Shown here: one piece after another, positions 44,407 to 55,973 of the stretch | Layout: each line of letters starts with the position of its first letter | Position numbering within the stretch: the first letter of the stretch is position 1 | Origin: Moniliella sp. 'wahieum' | Taxonomy: Eukaryota; Basidiomycota; Moniliellomycetes; Moniliellales; Moniliellaceae | DNA: 64,000 nucleotides | Direction of reading: 5' to 3' | Assembly: GCA_003971905.1 (NCBI GenBank) | Contig: RSEE01000034.1 | Span: 62,001-126,000, forward strand | Made by a program: the position numbers and the translations under genes | The notes under the pieces: model-generated | The model's database searches: none | What the model saw: only the letters and a program-made list of their open reading frames with translations | Told to the model about the DNA's origin: nothing

Positions 44407-47400
44407 TCATGACAAGCTGACGTTTTCGTGGTGGCGAAGGTGCGCGCGTGCGGCCGTGGCGGCAGCGGAGACCACATTGGCCTCGAGCTCGTCCAGCACG
44501 CGTTCGGTGCGGGACGGGGCGACGCCGCCGCGCTCGGCCCAGGTGGGGCGAGCGAGCCAGCGAGCGAGCAGGAGCCGTCGAACGGCCGAGTCGGACCAGG
44601 CGCCAGCCAGGCTCGGTTCCGATTCCGGATTCGGATTCGGATTCGGTTGGGTTTGGGGTTTAGGTTCCGGATTGGGCGCCGACAGCGTCTCGGTTGCCTC
44701 GGTGGTACCGGTGTCTGGTTCCTTTGACTGTTTCTTGTCCTTTGCCTTGACCTTGTCCTTTTGGGCTCTGCGCCGCTCCTCGAGCCCGACGGCACGCAGT
44801 GCTTCGCGTGGCAACGTGCTGAGCGTCTGTTCGTACACGCTTTCCGCTCTGGACGATTTGGTGGCCAACTGTGCCGCCGCCTTGGCGGCGGTGACCATGC
44901 CTGTGCGCGGGGTATCGAGGAGGGTGAGCAGGTGAGCAAGCGATTCACGATCGCCATGCGTTTGCGCATACAGCGCGCGCAAGCCCACTACCGTGGCGGC
45001 ATGCACCGCTTCGCCCTCCGGCCAGAGCTTGGCGGCCAACGGAGTGCGTACCAACTGGCCCGCATGCTCACTCACCAGGCCAAGCGCTTGCAATGCCACA
45101 AGCGCCGCGTCCGTCACGTGCTGGTCCAGCGCCGCCGGGCTAGCGGTAGAGCTCAAGCCGTAGAAACCGGGGTTGGCACGGGTCCGGACCGAGGCCAAGC
45201 TCCACCCCCACACGTCCAAAGCGTCTTGGCGCGTCCAGTGGCCGTGGCCGGGAGCGGGGACGAGAGCGAGAAGGGCGGTAGCCCAAGCGCCGAGCACAGG
45301 TGCGGCACTCGGGTCCGCAGGCAAAAGTGAGTCGAGCAGCGCCGATTCGAGCGCTTGGCCTTGTCGCAGCACTGCGTCGTAGTACGACACTTGGAACGGC
45401 TGACACAGAATGAGCACCTGGTGGCCCGACGTGCGCGCAGCAGGGGCCGAGACGAGACTGTGCATGCGCACCACGTCGGCAGCTGAGTAATCGACGAGGT
45501 TGTGTGTGCGTTCGCGCTGCAGCTCGTCGGAGCGCGCAACACGCATCGATTGTGTTCCCATCACCACCACCAACTGGCAGCGTAGGTTGGTCGTCCAGGC
45601 AGCCCAGCGGGGCAGGACGAGCGCACGAATGGAGCGCGTAAGAAAGAGATTCAGTACCAGTTTCTTCTCCGATGGCGAAAGGTGCTCGTCGTACACTGCC
45701 ACGCCATGGACCAAGGTGCGCGCCAAGTCGGACACGGGGCTGACGCCATGCGAGGCCAAGGTATATTCCAACGCGGCTTGCGACAGTTGCATCCAACTTG
45801 CGCCCGAGAGTGGGTCAAGCTCGCCAGCGGCCAAGGTGGCAAGGCCATCGGCCACTACCTGGGCAGCCGAACGGGACGACGAACGAAAAGTAACGCGCCG
45901 CCCACCCTGTCGGTCTCTTGCTCTTCAAGCACCAAGTTCTTCACGGCCTCAAACGCGGGTTTGATCATCGTCTGCAGCAAGGCATGCGAGTGGGTCCCAT
46001 CAACCGGGGTGAGCGTGTGGTGCACGCCGACGGGCCGCAAAGGAGGAGGGAAAGCGTAAATGCCCAACTCGTCCACCCCGATCCACTGCGCCAAGCCCGA
46101 AGGGTCGACCAAACTGGTTGTGCTCGCCACGATCCGAGCATTGGGCACGGCCATGCGTAGAAGCGAAATAGCCAACTCATACTCGGGCGACAAGAGCTGG
46201 ACCGAATCCACCAGGATCAGATCTAGTTGCGTCGGCTGTAGTCCGTCGGGCGCGTGGGAGAGACAGGCAAGCACCCACGCCAAGACCGTTCGAGGTGTCG
46301 AGAAGAGCACGCGAGCTTGGCTCTGGCTTATCCCGGAAACAGAAGAGGCTGCCGCGACGGAATGGAGGCGGTCGTTGCTTAGGGTGGCTACGGATTTGAT
46401 CCATGGCGTAAGCATGCGCAGGTCGGACCACAGACGCCCAGGATCCGGGCCAATGAACAATGCTCGCTTGGCACTCTTGGTGCCGCCCTCGAGGCCTTGG
46501 AAAAAGGGGAACAGAGAAAGAGCCATGGCGGTTGTACCTCCTGAGCGAGCAGGGAACGCAAGCAGAGTAGAACGGGTGGTGTGGAGAAGGGTGTGGGCAG
46601 CCCGGGTCTGGAGAGGGTTGAGTGTGCTGCCCCACCGAGGGGAGCAGCGTCAAACGAGGCGGCCAAGGTAGCTGGGTGCAAATCGGCCGTGGGCACGAGC
46701 GGTAGTTCGAGTGAATCCGTGGGTGGCAGAGAGGGTGTGAGGGGCCAAATGAGCCCACGAAGGGAGATGGTAGCCTCATCCTCGGCTCCGATCCACCGAT
46801 CCGACATCCAATGCATCGTCAAACTCGTCTCGGTCGGCGCCAAGGGAAAGAGGAACGTCACCGTCACACTGCGTTCGTGCTGATGGAGATGGATCGAGCG
46901 GGATTGGAGAATGGTGTGGTCCGAATCTTGCTCGAGCCAGACAAAGATGGGCTCTTGACCGTGATGCACCCGCTCATTCCATTCAAAATCGGGAACGATG
47001 ACCAAGTCGGCCTGGACATAGTCCCCCATCACGGGGCGCAGGCTCGTGTGCACCTTGACGTAAGGCAGTTGCCGAGCCGCTGAGCGCACTTGGTTCCCTG
47101 CGCGATCGTTGAGGTGGATCAACGTGCCCACCTCGTGCCCCGACAGAGCAGCGAGATCCCGCACCTCCATGTCGTCGGCATATCGAGTAAGATGAAAGAG
47201 GGTATTGTCGCCTCCCACCACGGCCGGCGGGAACTGGCGCAAAGGATGGTCAAACGGCCACAACCGTTTCTCCACCGCCAGCGACAACCCCACCGCCGCA
47301 TGAGCGAGTGGACCCCACGAGCGCGCAAAGGCAAGTTCGACCAGCGCACGCAAGATACGAGCCGCGTTTTGCGCCACATACGCCATCTCGGACACCAGCG

Positions 47401-50351
47401 CCGAATCGTCGACGGGCAAGCGCGAGATGTGGGCTTGCAACAGGGCATTCGCCTTGCCCGCCGCCGATGTAATTCCACCACCGCCAATCTCGCAAGCTGC
47501 CTTATCGACGAGACGGGTCAAATCAGCCATCTCTTCGTCGCGCGCCTTGAGCTGGGCAAAGTCCTCCCCGGCCGTCAAGGTAGAGAGCAAATCTGCCTCG
47601 CTCATACCCCGATGCAATTTGGAATTGAAGACAGCGACGGTCAAGTGCCCAATATAGTACCGCGCCGCGATTCGTCCCAACGAGGTGGGGGTGATCGTGC
47701 CTGCCGAACGGTCGGGAAGGGTAACCATGCCTTGGGCAGCGAGAGCGTCGTGGCCGCATCCACAAGCTGTCTCCGTTTGGCCCCGAGGTGTGGATCGTCG
47801 GCGACTTCGTCGGCAGTCAAGCCATACAGAATCGGGGCCTTGCACATGCGTGTTTGAAGGTAAGTGTAACTGAGCCAGGCCATCGCATCCTGTACCGAGG
47901 CCACCGTGCCCAGGGCCACCTCGGCGTTCAGCGCATCGGCGAGACCCTTGGTGAAGGCCGACTCGATGGGATGTTGGGACGTAACAGCTTCAACGTAATG
48001 CCCAAGCTTATCGACCGGGGTGCAAATGTAGCCCACGCCACGGTCCTCGTACTGGGGACGACCGGCCCGACCAAAGATCTGGAGCACATCGAGGATCGAT
48101 AGGTCGACCATTTTGCCCTGCCCCGCATCGAACACGTCCGTGCCCTTGATAACAACGGCATAGGCTGGCAGATTCACACCCCAAGCCAAGGTGGCAGTGC
48201 AGCACAATACGCGCGTCAGCCCCATCTCGAACAAACGCTCACTCAACGTTCGATCCGAACGCAGCATGCCCGCATGGTGAATGCCAAACCCAGCTTGGTA
48301 CAGGTCCTTGACGTCGCGGTTCTTACTTGCCGCCAAGTCGCGCAGCAGGTGGGGATGCATCTCTTCCAACTCGGTTCGCTGCAAGGCGAGCAGTTCGGCC
48401 TCACCCTCGTCGCTCAAAAGGGTACGCAAACTCTGTGCCGCCTTGACGGTCTCTTTGCGCGCATGAACAAAGACCATGACCTGGTTGCCCGCTCGCGTGA
48501 GTTCAAGCACCTTGTCAAACGTAGCCTTGTCCAAGTTGCCCCGAGCCAGCTGCGAGCCTGGCTTGCCCCGGACCCCAATAAAGTGTTGTTCGAGGGGGAC
48601 GGGTCGGAAGGAAGAGTCAAAATAGAACATTCCCTTGTATCGGTTGACCCGCAAAAAGTCTGCCACATCCACATAGTTGGGCAAAGTAGCTGACAGCCCG
48701 ACGATGCGGATCACCGACTGGCTGCGCTCCACCTGCCGCAGGGTACGAGCAACGATGGTCTCGATTACTGCACCCCGGTCGTCCGAAAGGAGATGGACTT
48801 CGTCAATGATCAACAGACGCACTGCATGTGCCATTCCATGGTCGCCACCTGGCTTACGCGTCACCACATCCCACTTTTCCGGCGTAGTGACGAGCATATG
48901 GGTTTCGTCCATCTCCTTGCGTGTGAGCTGCATGTCGCCCGTTAATTCCTTCACCACAACACCAAGGTAGGCGAGACGCTTGGAAAATTTGCGCACCACC
49001 TCGGCAGCAAGTGCCTTCATCGGCGCCACATAGACCATCTTGAATCGCTTGGCATCGGACACTTTCCACCCGCCTGGAGGGGTGGTGTGGGCATGCTGCG
49101 ACACGGCGCGTAGTACAGTAAGCATCGCCACATCCGTCTTACCTGCTCCCGTTGGCGCACAGATTAGCAAGTTCTCATTGGACCCATACCCAAGCGGGTA
49201 CACGGCCGATTGAAGGCGGTTGAGAGATTTGTATCCCTTAAAAGCAGGATGAGCAATGGGGTCCATGTCTTTGATGAGAACGGGCGGGCCTTCGCCAGCA
49301 CGTGGGGGTACATGGGGAGGCGGCGGGACGGTAATCTTCGTACTGCTTGTGTTCCTCGCGAAAGGTGCCCTGGGGAAGGGTGAACTTGGTTCCAAAAGCG
49401 CTCAACGAGTTTCCACCGCCCGTGCCTGACGAAAAGACGTGCGGGTAGCGTTCTCCCGTGTCGCCCAAGCGCTGCCGATCGGACAGATTCGGTGCCGGGC
49501 GCGAAGCAGCACGCAACAAGTCTTCTTGCCGGATTCGCAGCATCTCCTCGGTCGATAATACCTCCGGGTGCTCCTGGGGAGCTTCATGCGCTCGCGCCCG
49601 TTTGTCGCGACGTGCAGCTGCTTTGGCCGCCTTGGCCGCCCGTACCTCATCGGCGCTACGCACGATCAGTTGGGCACCCGGAGTGTAGGGCTTGGCAGAT
49701 ACCTTGCTCTGCGGTCCGGTGGTGGCTTGATTCGAGTACGGAGCCGAGTCGTAGTAGGCGGGCTCGGGCGATCTGGATGGCGGAGGTGACTGGAGGGGGG
49801 GGAGTCAGTGAGAAGGATCAGAGGCGCTAACAGGGGGGGGGGGGGGGGGCAGGTTGCATACGATTGCGGTGGGTGCGGGAAGGGGAGGTGGATTGGGGTC
49901 GAGCAAGCGGACGACAGAGGCGGCGTGTTGGACGAGGGTAGACGCGAGGTCGAGATGGTCAAATCCCAACAGCTCCGCGAGCTCGGCGGCTGCGACATCG
50001 GCGCTGCCAGATTGGAAGGGAGCAGACGGAATGGCGGACGCCTTGGGCGGCGCTTGGATCGGAGAACTGGGTGGCCAAGAGCTGGTCCAGCTGGGACACG
50101 GCTGCCACCGCCTGGGGCGAAGCATCGGCAACAGCAGCCTCGTCGGCAGCGGAGATCAGGGAGCGATCGGAGGGCGAGGGGGAGGCATGTGCGGGTGCGG
50201 TGGCCGAGTGGGCGGCGAGGGCGAGCCAGAGGGAGGCGGATGCGTGGAGGGGCTGGGGGGCAGTCGGGACGGGGGAGGGGGGGGAGGGCGCAGTGTGGGC
50301 GAGGAGGCGGGTGAGGAGGGCGGCCTGGTCGTCGTCGAGGTCGATGTGCAT
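44407..50351 (-). CDS. SLH1: Slh1/ASCC3-type Ski2-like RNA helicase with a degenerate second cassette
   Basis: Ortholog type of Slh1 (Rqt2), the helicase of the ribosome-quality-control trigger complex that splits collided ribosomes. ATG at 50351 ([17 protein letters not shown]) is the likely start. Intron 49790-49861 includes a 17-base homopolymer. The first cassette is complete: [69 protein letters not shown] and [13 protein letters not shown], then a Sec63-like domain. The wording GAGKTDVA and the preceding EHKQYE...ITVPPP fit Slh1 better than Brr2. The second cassette keeps [13 protein letters not shown] but has PARSGGTT instead of [17 protein letters not shown] instead of DEVHLL, and no GRAGRP motif. 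The C-terminal Sec63 region is short. Frame slips lie near 50045, 49340, 47750, 46630 and 45870; the stop is at 44407. It is divergent from the Zap1-like gene. Confidence 0.9.
49833..49849. repeat. G17 homopolymer in helicase intron
   Basis: Seventeen consecutive G on the plus strand (C on the coding strand), just after the donor GTATGC at 49861. Confidence 0.8.
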
Positions 50352-51395
50352 GGGGCCGGGGGGGACGGTGGGCAGGCGGGTGGAGGCGGTGGGGGGGGGG
50401 GCACAGGCCCGGGGGAAGAGCGGAATGGCAGGCGGAAAGAAAGGCGAGGGCGAGTGGCCGTGGGGACGATGTAAGGGTCCCATCGATGAGTCGGAGCGAG
50501 TCAGAAGACGAGACGGGTGGCTTGCACTTTGAAACTGGCGGGATGGAATTGAAACGCAGGGGAGTTTGAAATTGCAGGCGTGGCTTGGCAGCTGCCAACC
50601 AAGGAAAGGAATAACCGGCAAGGTGCGCAGCCCATCCCACACGCTGCCCAGTGCACGGTGGATGGTTACGCCGCTGCGTTACACGACCTGCTGGCTGCGA
50701 CCAGCATGGCGGCCACTCCCATGTCGTGCGCAACCCCAGCCGCCGCAGCCGCAGAGCCTCTCTCTGCTGCTCGCCCCCAAGGTGCTCTTCCTCCTCCTCC
50801 CTCCTCCTCCTCCTCCTTCTCCCTCTCCGCCGCCGCCCGCTGCTCCTCCCCGTGTGCTCCCCCTGCGCCTCCCCCTGCGCCTCCCCCTGCGCCTCCCCCT
50901 GCGCCTCCCCCTGCGCCTCCCCCTGCGCCTCCCCTTGTGCTTCCCCCTGTGCCTGGTGCCCCATGCGCGACGCACGCCCCCCATCGCCCTGCCCCCAGTG
51001 CTCGCCCACCACCGCCCTCTGCTGTTCCCCACACAGGGCCGGGGCGGGTGCTTCTGCCCCCTGCGGCCCTAGCCACCAAGCACCGGGCTCCTAGATGCGG
51101 TACGTTGAGCGCCTTGTGTGTGTGCAACCGTCGAGCGGGCACACGCCCAACCGTGGAAAACGCAGAGTACTGACGTTGGCAACAACGCACTCGGCAGCAC
51201 GACCCAAGCGGGATGCAGCTGCTGCTCGAGTGCATGGGCGCCTGCTGTGCCGCTCCCACAGGCTCGTCCGCCGCTCCGTCTGCGCGGCGGCAGCGGCGGC
51301 GACGGCAGCCTCCTCGTGCTGCGCCTCGGCTGTTTCCACCCGGCCACCTCCGCCGGAGGCGTCCTTTCCACAGTAAGCGCGCTGGACTGGCGGGC
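50352..51395. promoter_or_regulatory. Shared divergent promoter region (Slh1 / Zap1-like)
   Basis: About 1 kb between two outward-facing genes. It contains a minisatellite at 50864-50945. Frames such as 50580-51173 look like repeat read-through rather than a gene, although upstream coding sequence of the zinc-finger protein cannot be excluded. Confidence 0.4.
50864..50945. repeat. 12-base minisatellite CCCTGCGCCTCC
   Basis: About seven near-perfect copies in the divergent intergenic region. Confidence 0.85.
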
Positions 51396-53871
51396 ATGCC
51401 CAACCCCAACCCCGCCTACGCATGTGCGTCGCAGGGCTGTGGCTTTGACCTCGGGGGGAGCCGTCCCCTGTGTCGATCCCGGGTGTGGCACCGTGCCGGC
51501 CTGCACGGACGCTGGCTGCACTGGTGCCGGCGCCACCGCCCCGCCCGGTGCAGCCGACTCGGCGGCTGCGTTCCTCCCGGCCCCTTCGGCGCCCTCAGCT
51601 TCAGCCGTGTCTGGGCCGCACGAGCAGACGACGGCAGCCATGTTCCCGTTCAACATGCCCCTCAACGACATGCTCCTCCACATCTGCTGCTCCGACCACA
51701 CGGACCAGTCGGTGGAGCTGCCACTTACCCTTGGTGCCACCACCTCTACCGACTGGCTCACCTTGGCTGCCAACCTATTCCCCGCCCACCTATCGCAGGC
51801 CCCGCTTGCCGACCCCCACCATCCCACCCGCTCCTCCGCCCCTCCATCAGCGCCCGCTCCCGCCCCCACTCCCGCTTCTGCTCCTCCTGCCCCTGGTCCC
51901 ACCCCCGCTCCAGCTCCAGCGCATGCTCCGGCCTCCGCTTCCGTCTCTAACCCCCTCACACATGGTCCATCCGCCCCCGGGCCCCTCGAACTGATCCGTT
52001 CCACCTCAAGTATCAGCCCAGGCACTGCGCCCCCGTGCACTGATATGTGCCTCCCCTCTGTCTCCTCAACTGGAGCAACGTATTCAGCCAGCACTCCTAG
52101 CACCAGTACTGCAGCCCATGCGGAACAACTTTTACTGGACCCTGGCTTGTTTGATTCTACCGTCTGTACCTCTCCTTCGTGCCTCGATCCATCCTGGCTC
52201 TTCTTGAAGCCCCGCACGGATCGTGCACGTTGGATCGACCTCATATTCACCAAGCCGAGCCCGAATTGGATGATGCCGCGGAGGAAGAAGAAGCAGAGGA
52301 GCCAGAGTCGCTGGTTGAAGCTGTGGGTCCAGACACTTCCAGCGTCCCTGCCGGGAGCGTGGATCCTGCCCACCCTTCTTCGACGGGGGCCCCACCCCTC
52401 AGCTCCACCGGGTGGGGTGTTCGAGTGCCAATGGGGAGCCTGCCGAGCTCAGTATCGCAGTGCCCACCGGTTGATCGAGCACGTGCAACGTAAGCATCTT
52501 GATCTCCTTCTGCCTCAAGCCGTGGTGGACAAGACGACCGCCTCGGCCCTTTTGACTCGACGGGGACGTAGGAGGAAAGTTCCTTTGCCTCACATTCACC
52601 CGCGACCTCACGCCCACTTTCATCCGCCTCATGGGGATGTACCCCATCCTCATCTTGTTGTCCACAATGCCCCACCGCATATCCATCAACCGCTCGCCCC
52701 GCCACCCCTTTCCCATGGTACGAAACACGCTTCTCCGCACCCTTCACCGGACCCGGCCGGAATGCAAACCTCATCGTCCACTCGTGGGTCGACGGAGGAG
52801 ACCCCATCAGCGGGCCCACCTGCCCGCCCGTCGCTACCCTCGCATGCCCAGTCCCATCCACACCCCCACCTTGGCCACTCGCACACCTACGTCCATCCCC
52901 ATACTCATGCCCATCCTCATCCCCATCCCCATTCACACGCCCACAGCCACACCCACACTCACACCCATGCCCCCGCTCACGCCCATACCCATACCCATAG
53001 TCATGGACATGACCCTCCCAAGAACGAGCAACATGACATGCCTCCGCCTGCTGCTCCTGCCTTGGCTGCCGAGGGGAACGTTACTCCTCCGCACCCTGAC
53101 AAGGGAGAGTCGGTATGCGTAGTGCCGAGTGGCGCCTCGCCTTCCTCGTCGCGTCCGCCTACGCCTGGGTCGGAGCGATCGCCCAGCTCAGTGCGCCCAG
53201 CGGGTTCAGGCGAGGGCGAGACGAAGGAGACGCATGCGTGTGGGGGGGCACGTGCGAAGCAACGTTTACCTCGCTCGACCAGCTCAACACGCACCTGAGC
53301 CAGGAACATGTCGGGTGCGGCAAGAGTTCGTATCGGTGTGAGTGGCGCGGCTGTTCGCGTGCAGCGCAGGGGGAAGAAGGGGTGTTTAAGCAACGGCAAA
53401 AGCTGCAACGCCACTTGCAGACCCACACCAATTTCCGTCCGTTTGTCTGTACCGTGTGCCAAGCCGCGTTTGGCGAAGCGACGGGGCTGGCGTTGCACAT
53501 GCGCACCCATTCGGGCCAGCGACCGTTTGCGTGTGACTGGCCCGGGTGCGACAAACGGTTTGCCACGTCCGGTTCGTTGGTCAACCATTTACGCGTGCAC
53601 CGTGGCGACCGACCATTTGCGTGTCCCATCTGTGGTCGGGCATTTGCCGAAGCATCCAACTTGTCCAAACACAAAAAGACCCACACAGCGCGAAAAGCGG
53701 TACCAGTGCCGTGTTTGCGCAAAGTCCTATGCCCGCTCTGACCAGCTCGCCCGCCACATGCGCGCCCACGAACCTCACTCTGCCGAACCTGAGCGGAGCA
53801 TCGGGGTCAAGCGCTCCCCTCCCCTCGTCGAGCCAGAGGACAACCCCAAACGCGCCCATATTGAAGCGTAG
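51396..53871 (+). CDS. ZAP1: Zap1-like zinc-responsive C2H2 transcription factor
   Basis: Seven C2H2-type fingers can be counted, as in yeast Zap1. One upstream finger (FECQWGACRAQYRSAHRL ... HVQRKH, near 52420) is followed, after a linker, by a cluster of six: CVWGGTCEATF, YRCEWRGCSR, FVCTVCQAAFGEATGL, FACDWPGCDKRFATSGSL, FACPICGRAFAEASNLSK and YQCRVCAKSYARSDQLARH. WxxC-type Zap1 fingers bind zinc both for DNA contact and for sensing. The linker contains a striking run of alternating His (about 52870-53010). The N-terminal part has repeated C-x4-C pairs (CASQGC, CVDPGC, CTDAGC, later CTSPSC), which recall Zap1's zinc-sensing activation domain. Start chosen at ATG 51396 (MPNPNPAYACASQGC); earlier starts are possible. 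Frame slips lie near the GGGGGG run 51457-51462, near 53230 and near 53685 (a CA lost in ACCCACACAG). The stop is at 53869-53871. Confidence 0.8.
52870..53012 (+). repeat. Degenerate CAYNCN repeat encoding a His-rich tract
   Basis: His alternates with Pro, Ser, Thr or Ala for more than 40 residues in the linker between the first finger and the other six. Confidence 0.8.
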
Positions 53872-54136
53872 GGCTGAAAAAAACGTATCGAGACCCCGTC
53901 TCTCCCCTCCCTCCCCCTTCCTCTTCCTCTTCCTCCCCCTGCCCCCGCTCTTCCACCTGCTCATCCCTTGCCGACTCTACATACAGTGAAGCGTCGATGC
54001 GCAATGTTTATCTATCGCAGGCTCGATGCTATCGTCTGGTCCGTGTCTTTGAATCCACCATTTCCTCCCTCTGTTGTCTTTGGTAGCGAGTGACTAGTGA
54101 ATACTGAATGCGGATAGAACGACCCGTGCATTATTA
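53872..54136. other. Short intergenic region between convergent genes
   Basis: A CCTCTTCCTCTTCC pyrimidine tract lies directly after the zinc-factor stop. No gene is seen. Confidence 0.5.
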
Positions 54137-55460
54137 TCAAAACCAACTGCCACCACCGGGTCCCACTGCCAAGGTAAATATTGTAAGCGAGCTTACGGTC
54201 ACGGCCGCCGCACTCATAAACAGAGCTTGGAGCGGTTTGGTCCCAGACGCTTCTCGTGCCCGTCTTGGCTGGCTAGGTGTTGCAGGAGCAGGACGAGGTG
54301 GGGAAGGTGGAGACTCTTGGCGGGGGGGTGCTGGAGGGAGAAGCGGATGAGGGGGGGTGGGGGAAGCCCTGTTTCCACGCCACAAACTCGGCCCGCGTTT
54401 CGGCTGCTCGGAGGTAAAGCATGCCGCGTTCGCGCGCCTCTTGGCGGACATAGTGTGGGAGCATGTTACGTTTGGTGGCAAAGTACCACATTTCGTTGGT
54501 CGTCACATCGTCGTTCCATCTCAGATCGCCTCTTCGCGGAGAAGATCCAATAGCTTGCGCCGCCCGTACTCGCGCTTTCAACGTTGCGTCCATCTTTTCT
54601 TCTCGCCTTCTTAGCTGTTCGAACCGCGCCCGCGCTCGCTCGTCCGCCCATTCGTCCGGTGACAACCCACGTCCTTCAAACACCCCGCCTGTGCCCCACC
54701 CAAAACCCTTCCCTTTTCCTTGCTCAGCTTGGGCCGCCTGCGCTTCCGCATCTGCCCGGTCCCGCGCGCGCTTGGCATGGGCTTCCGCTTGGGTGTCCCA
54801 TGCGTAGGTCGCGCGCACGACGGGTAGCATTCAGGTCACTGTCACTGTGTCGGACACGACCGGGACTAAAATACGATCCGCGCGGCGCAGCAGGTCGAGC
54901 GCTCACCTTTCTCCTCCGCTTTGTGTCGTACTCTTTTCTGCGCACAGGCAACAACCAACCAAAGTAGGGTCAATACGGCTGAGGGCAGCGTGGGTCGGCC
55001 GCCGTTTCATTTCCAGCAAAGGCAAGGCAAGACAAGCAAGCGTCGTCGTCACGTACCGAGTTTTTGGATCCGAGAGGATACTGTACGCCGCCGAGACGGC
55101 TTGGAAGCGAGATGTGGCAGCCTGGTCGCCCGGGTTACGATCGGGATGAAGTTCCTTGGACAAGGCATAAAACTGGGTTTTCAAACCGGCAGCATCAATT
55201 TTTTCCGGCACGCCCAAGGCGGCATAATGGTCTTCTTCCTCGCCCAAGCGGCGGGGAGTCGCGTGCAGCGACCGCACCGGCCCACGCGTACCCAACAAGG
55301 GGCCTGCGCTCGCCGCAGCAGGGAACAGGGGGGCAGGGGCATCAGGACGAAGCGCCCGGCCAGAGCGGCGGGTGGCGGCAAATGCGATGGGGGCGCCGAC
55401 AGGAGGAAGAGCATGGCCACAGCGCCGCGGTTGGGTCCGGCAGCAGACAGCAGGTCTCAT
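54137..55460 (-). CDS. J-domain (DnaJ/Hsp40) protein with predicted mitochondrial presequence
   Basis: Hsp70 co-chaperone. ATG at 55460 (MRPAVCCRTQPRRCGHALPP) starts an Arg/Ala-rich leader typical of mitochondrial import. Then comes a J-domain: EEDHYAALGVPEKIDAAGLK, FYALSKELHPDRNPG with the essential HPD, and AVSAAYSILSDPKTR. Exon 1 ends at 55057 with donor GTACGT. The acceptor is either TTTTAG (exon from 54865) or CAG (exon from 54838). Downstream the protein is charged and helical (AKRARDRADAEAQAAQ, DEWADERARARFEQL). In one frame it would end at 54273. A G7 run at 54351-54357 may hide a slip to a frame that ends at 54137 and includes a hydrophobic stretch (ALFMSAAAVTVSSLTIFTLA), which would be a C-terminal membrane anchor. 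The C-terminal structure is therefore uncertain. Confidence 0.72.
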
Positions 55461-55973
55461 GCGGTGCGCCGTGGGGAGGGGGGAAGGGCCCAGAGAGAAG
55501 AGCACTGGCCGCACAGGCGAGGCACACGGGGGGGATGCGTTCGGCCGGTGGAGGTCGTGTGGCAATCGGCCTTGCACGGCCAGTAGCGCTCCCCAACGCG
55601 CTTCTCGATGAGATCAATGGTCGATGTGGTGATCGATGATCTCGTCTTCGCAAATCTGATAGGCTGGGAGCGGTGATGTCACCGGTTGCACGCACCCCAG
55701 AGCTGCGCAGTGCAGCAGTGAAATGTTCAGCAATGCCAGCGGAGCGTGACGGACACCGCTGATGCAGCTGATGCATGGGGGTGGATGGCATCCGTTATAC
55801 ATGCCCCGCTGCCCAAGCCCCCCTTATCGATTATCCGCCTTCCCTTCGCTGCCCTTTCGACACCCCCCTTCTCTCTTCCTCCAGCACCCCCTCCCATCTC
55901 TCTCCCCCCTCCTCTCTTCTCTCTCCCCTCCCCTCTCCCCTCTTCTCTCTTCCCTCTCCCTCTGACCTGAGAA
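55461..55973. promoter_or_regulatory. Divergent intergenic region
   Basis: Between the J-domain gene and the plus ORF at 55974. A long C/T tract (55860-55965) precedes the plus ORF, as is common in fungal promoters. Confidence 0.4.

Noticed and set aside
44407-50351. Assignment as Brr2, the spliceosomal two-cassette helicase
   Set aside because: The EHKQYE/ITVPPP lead-in and [14 protein letters not shown] match Slh1/ASCC3 better than Brr2, which has GAGKTNVA.
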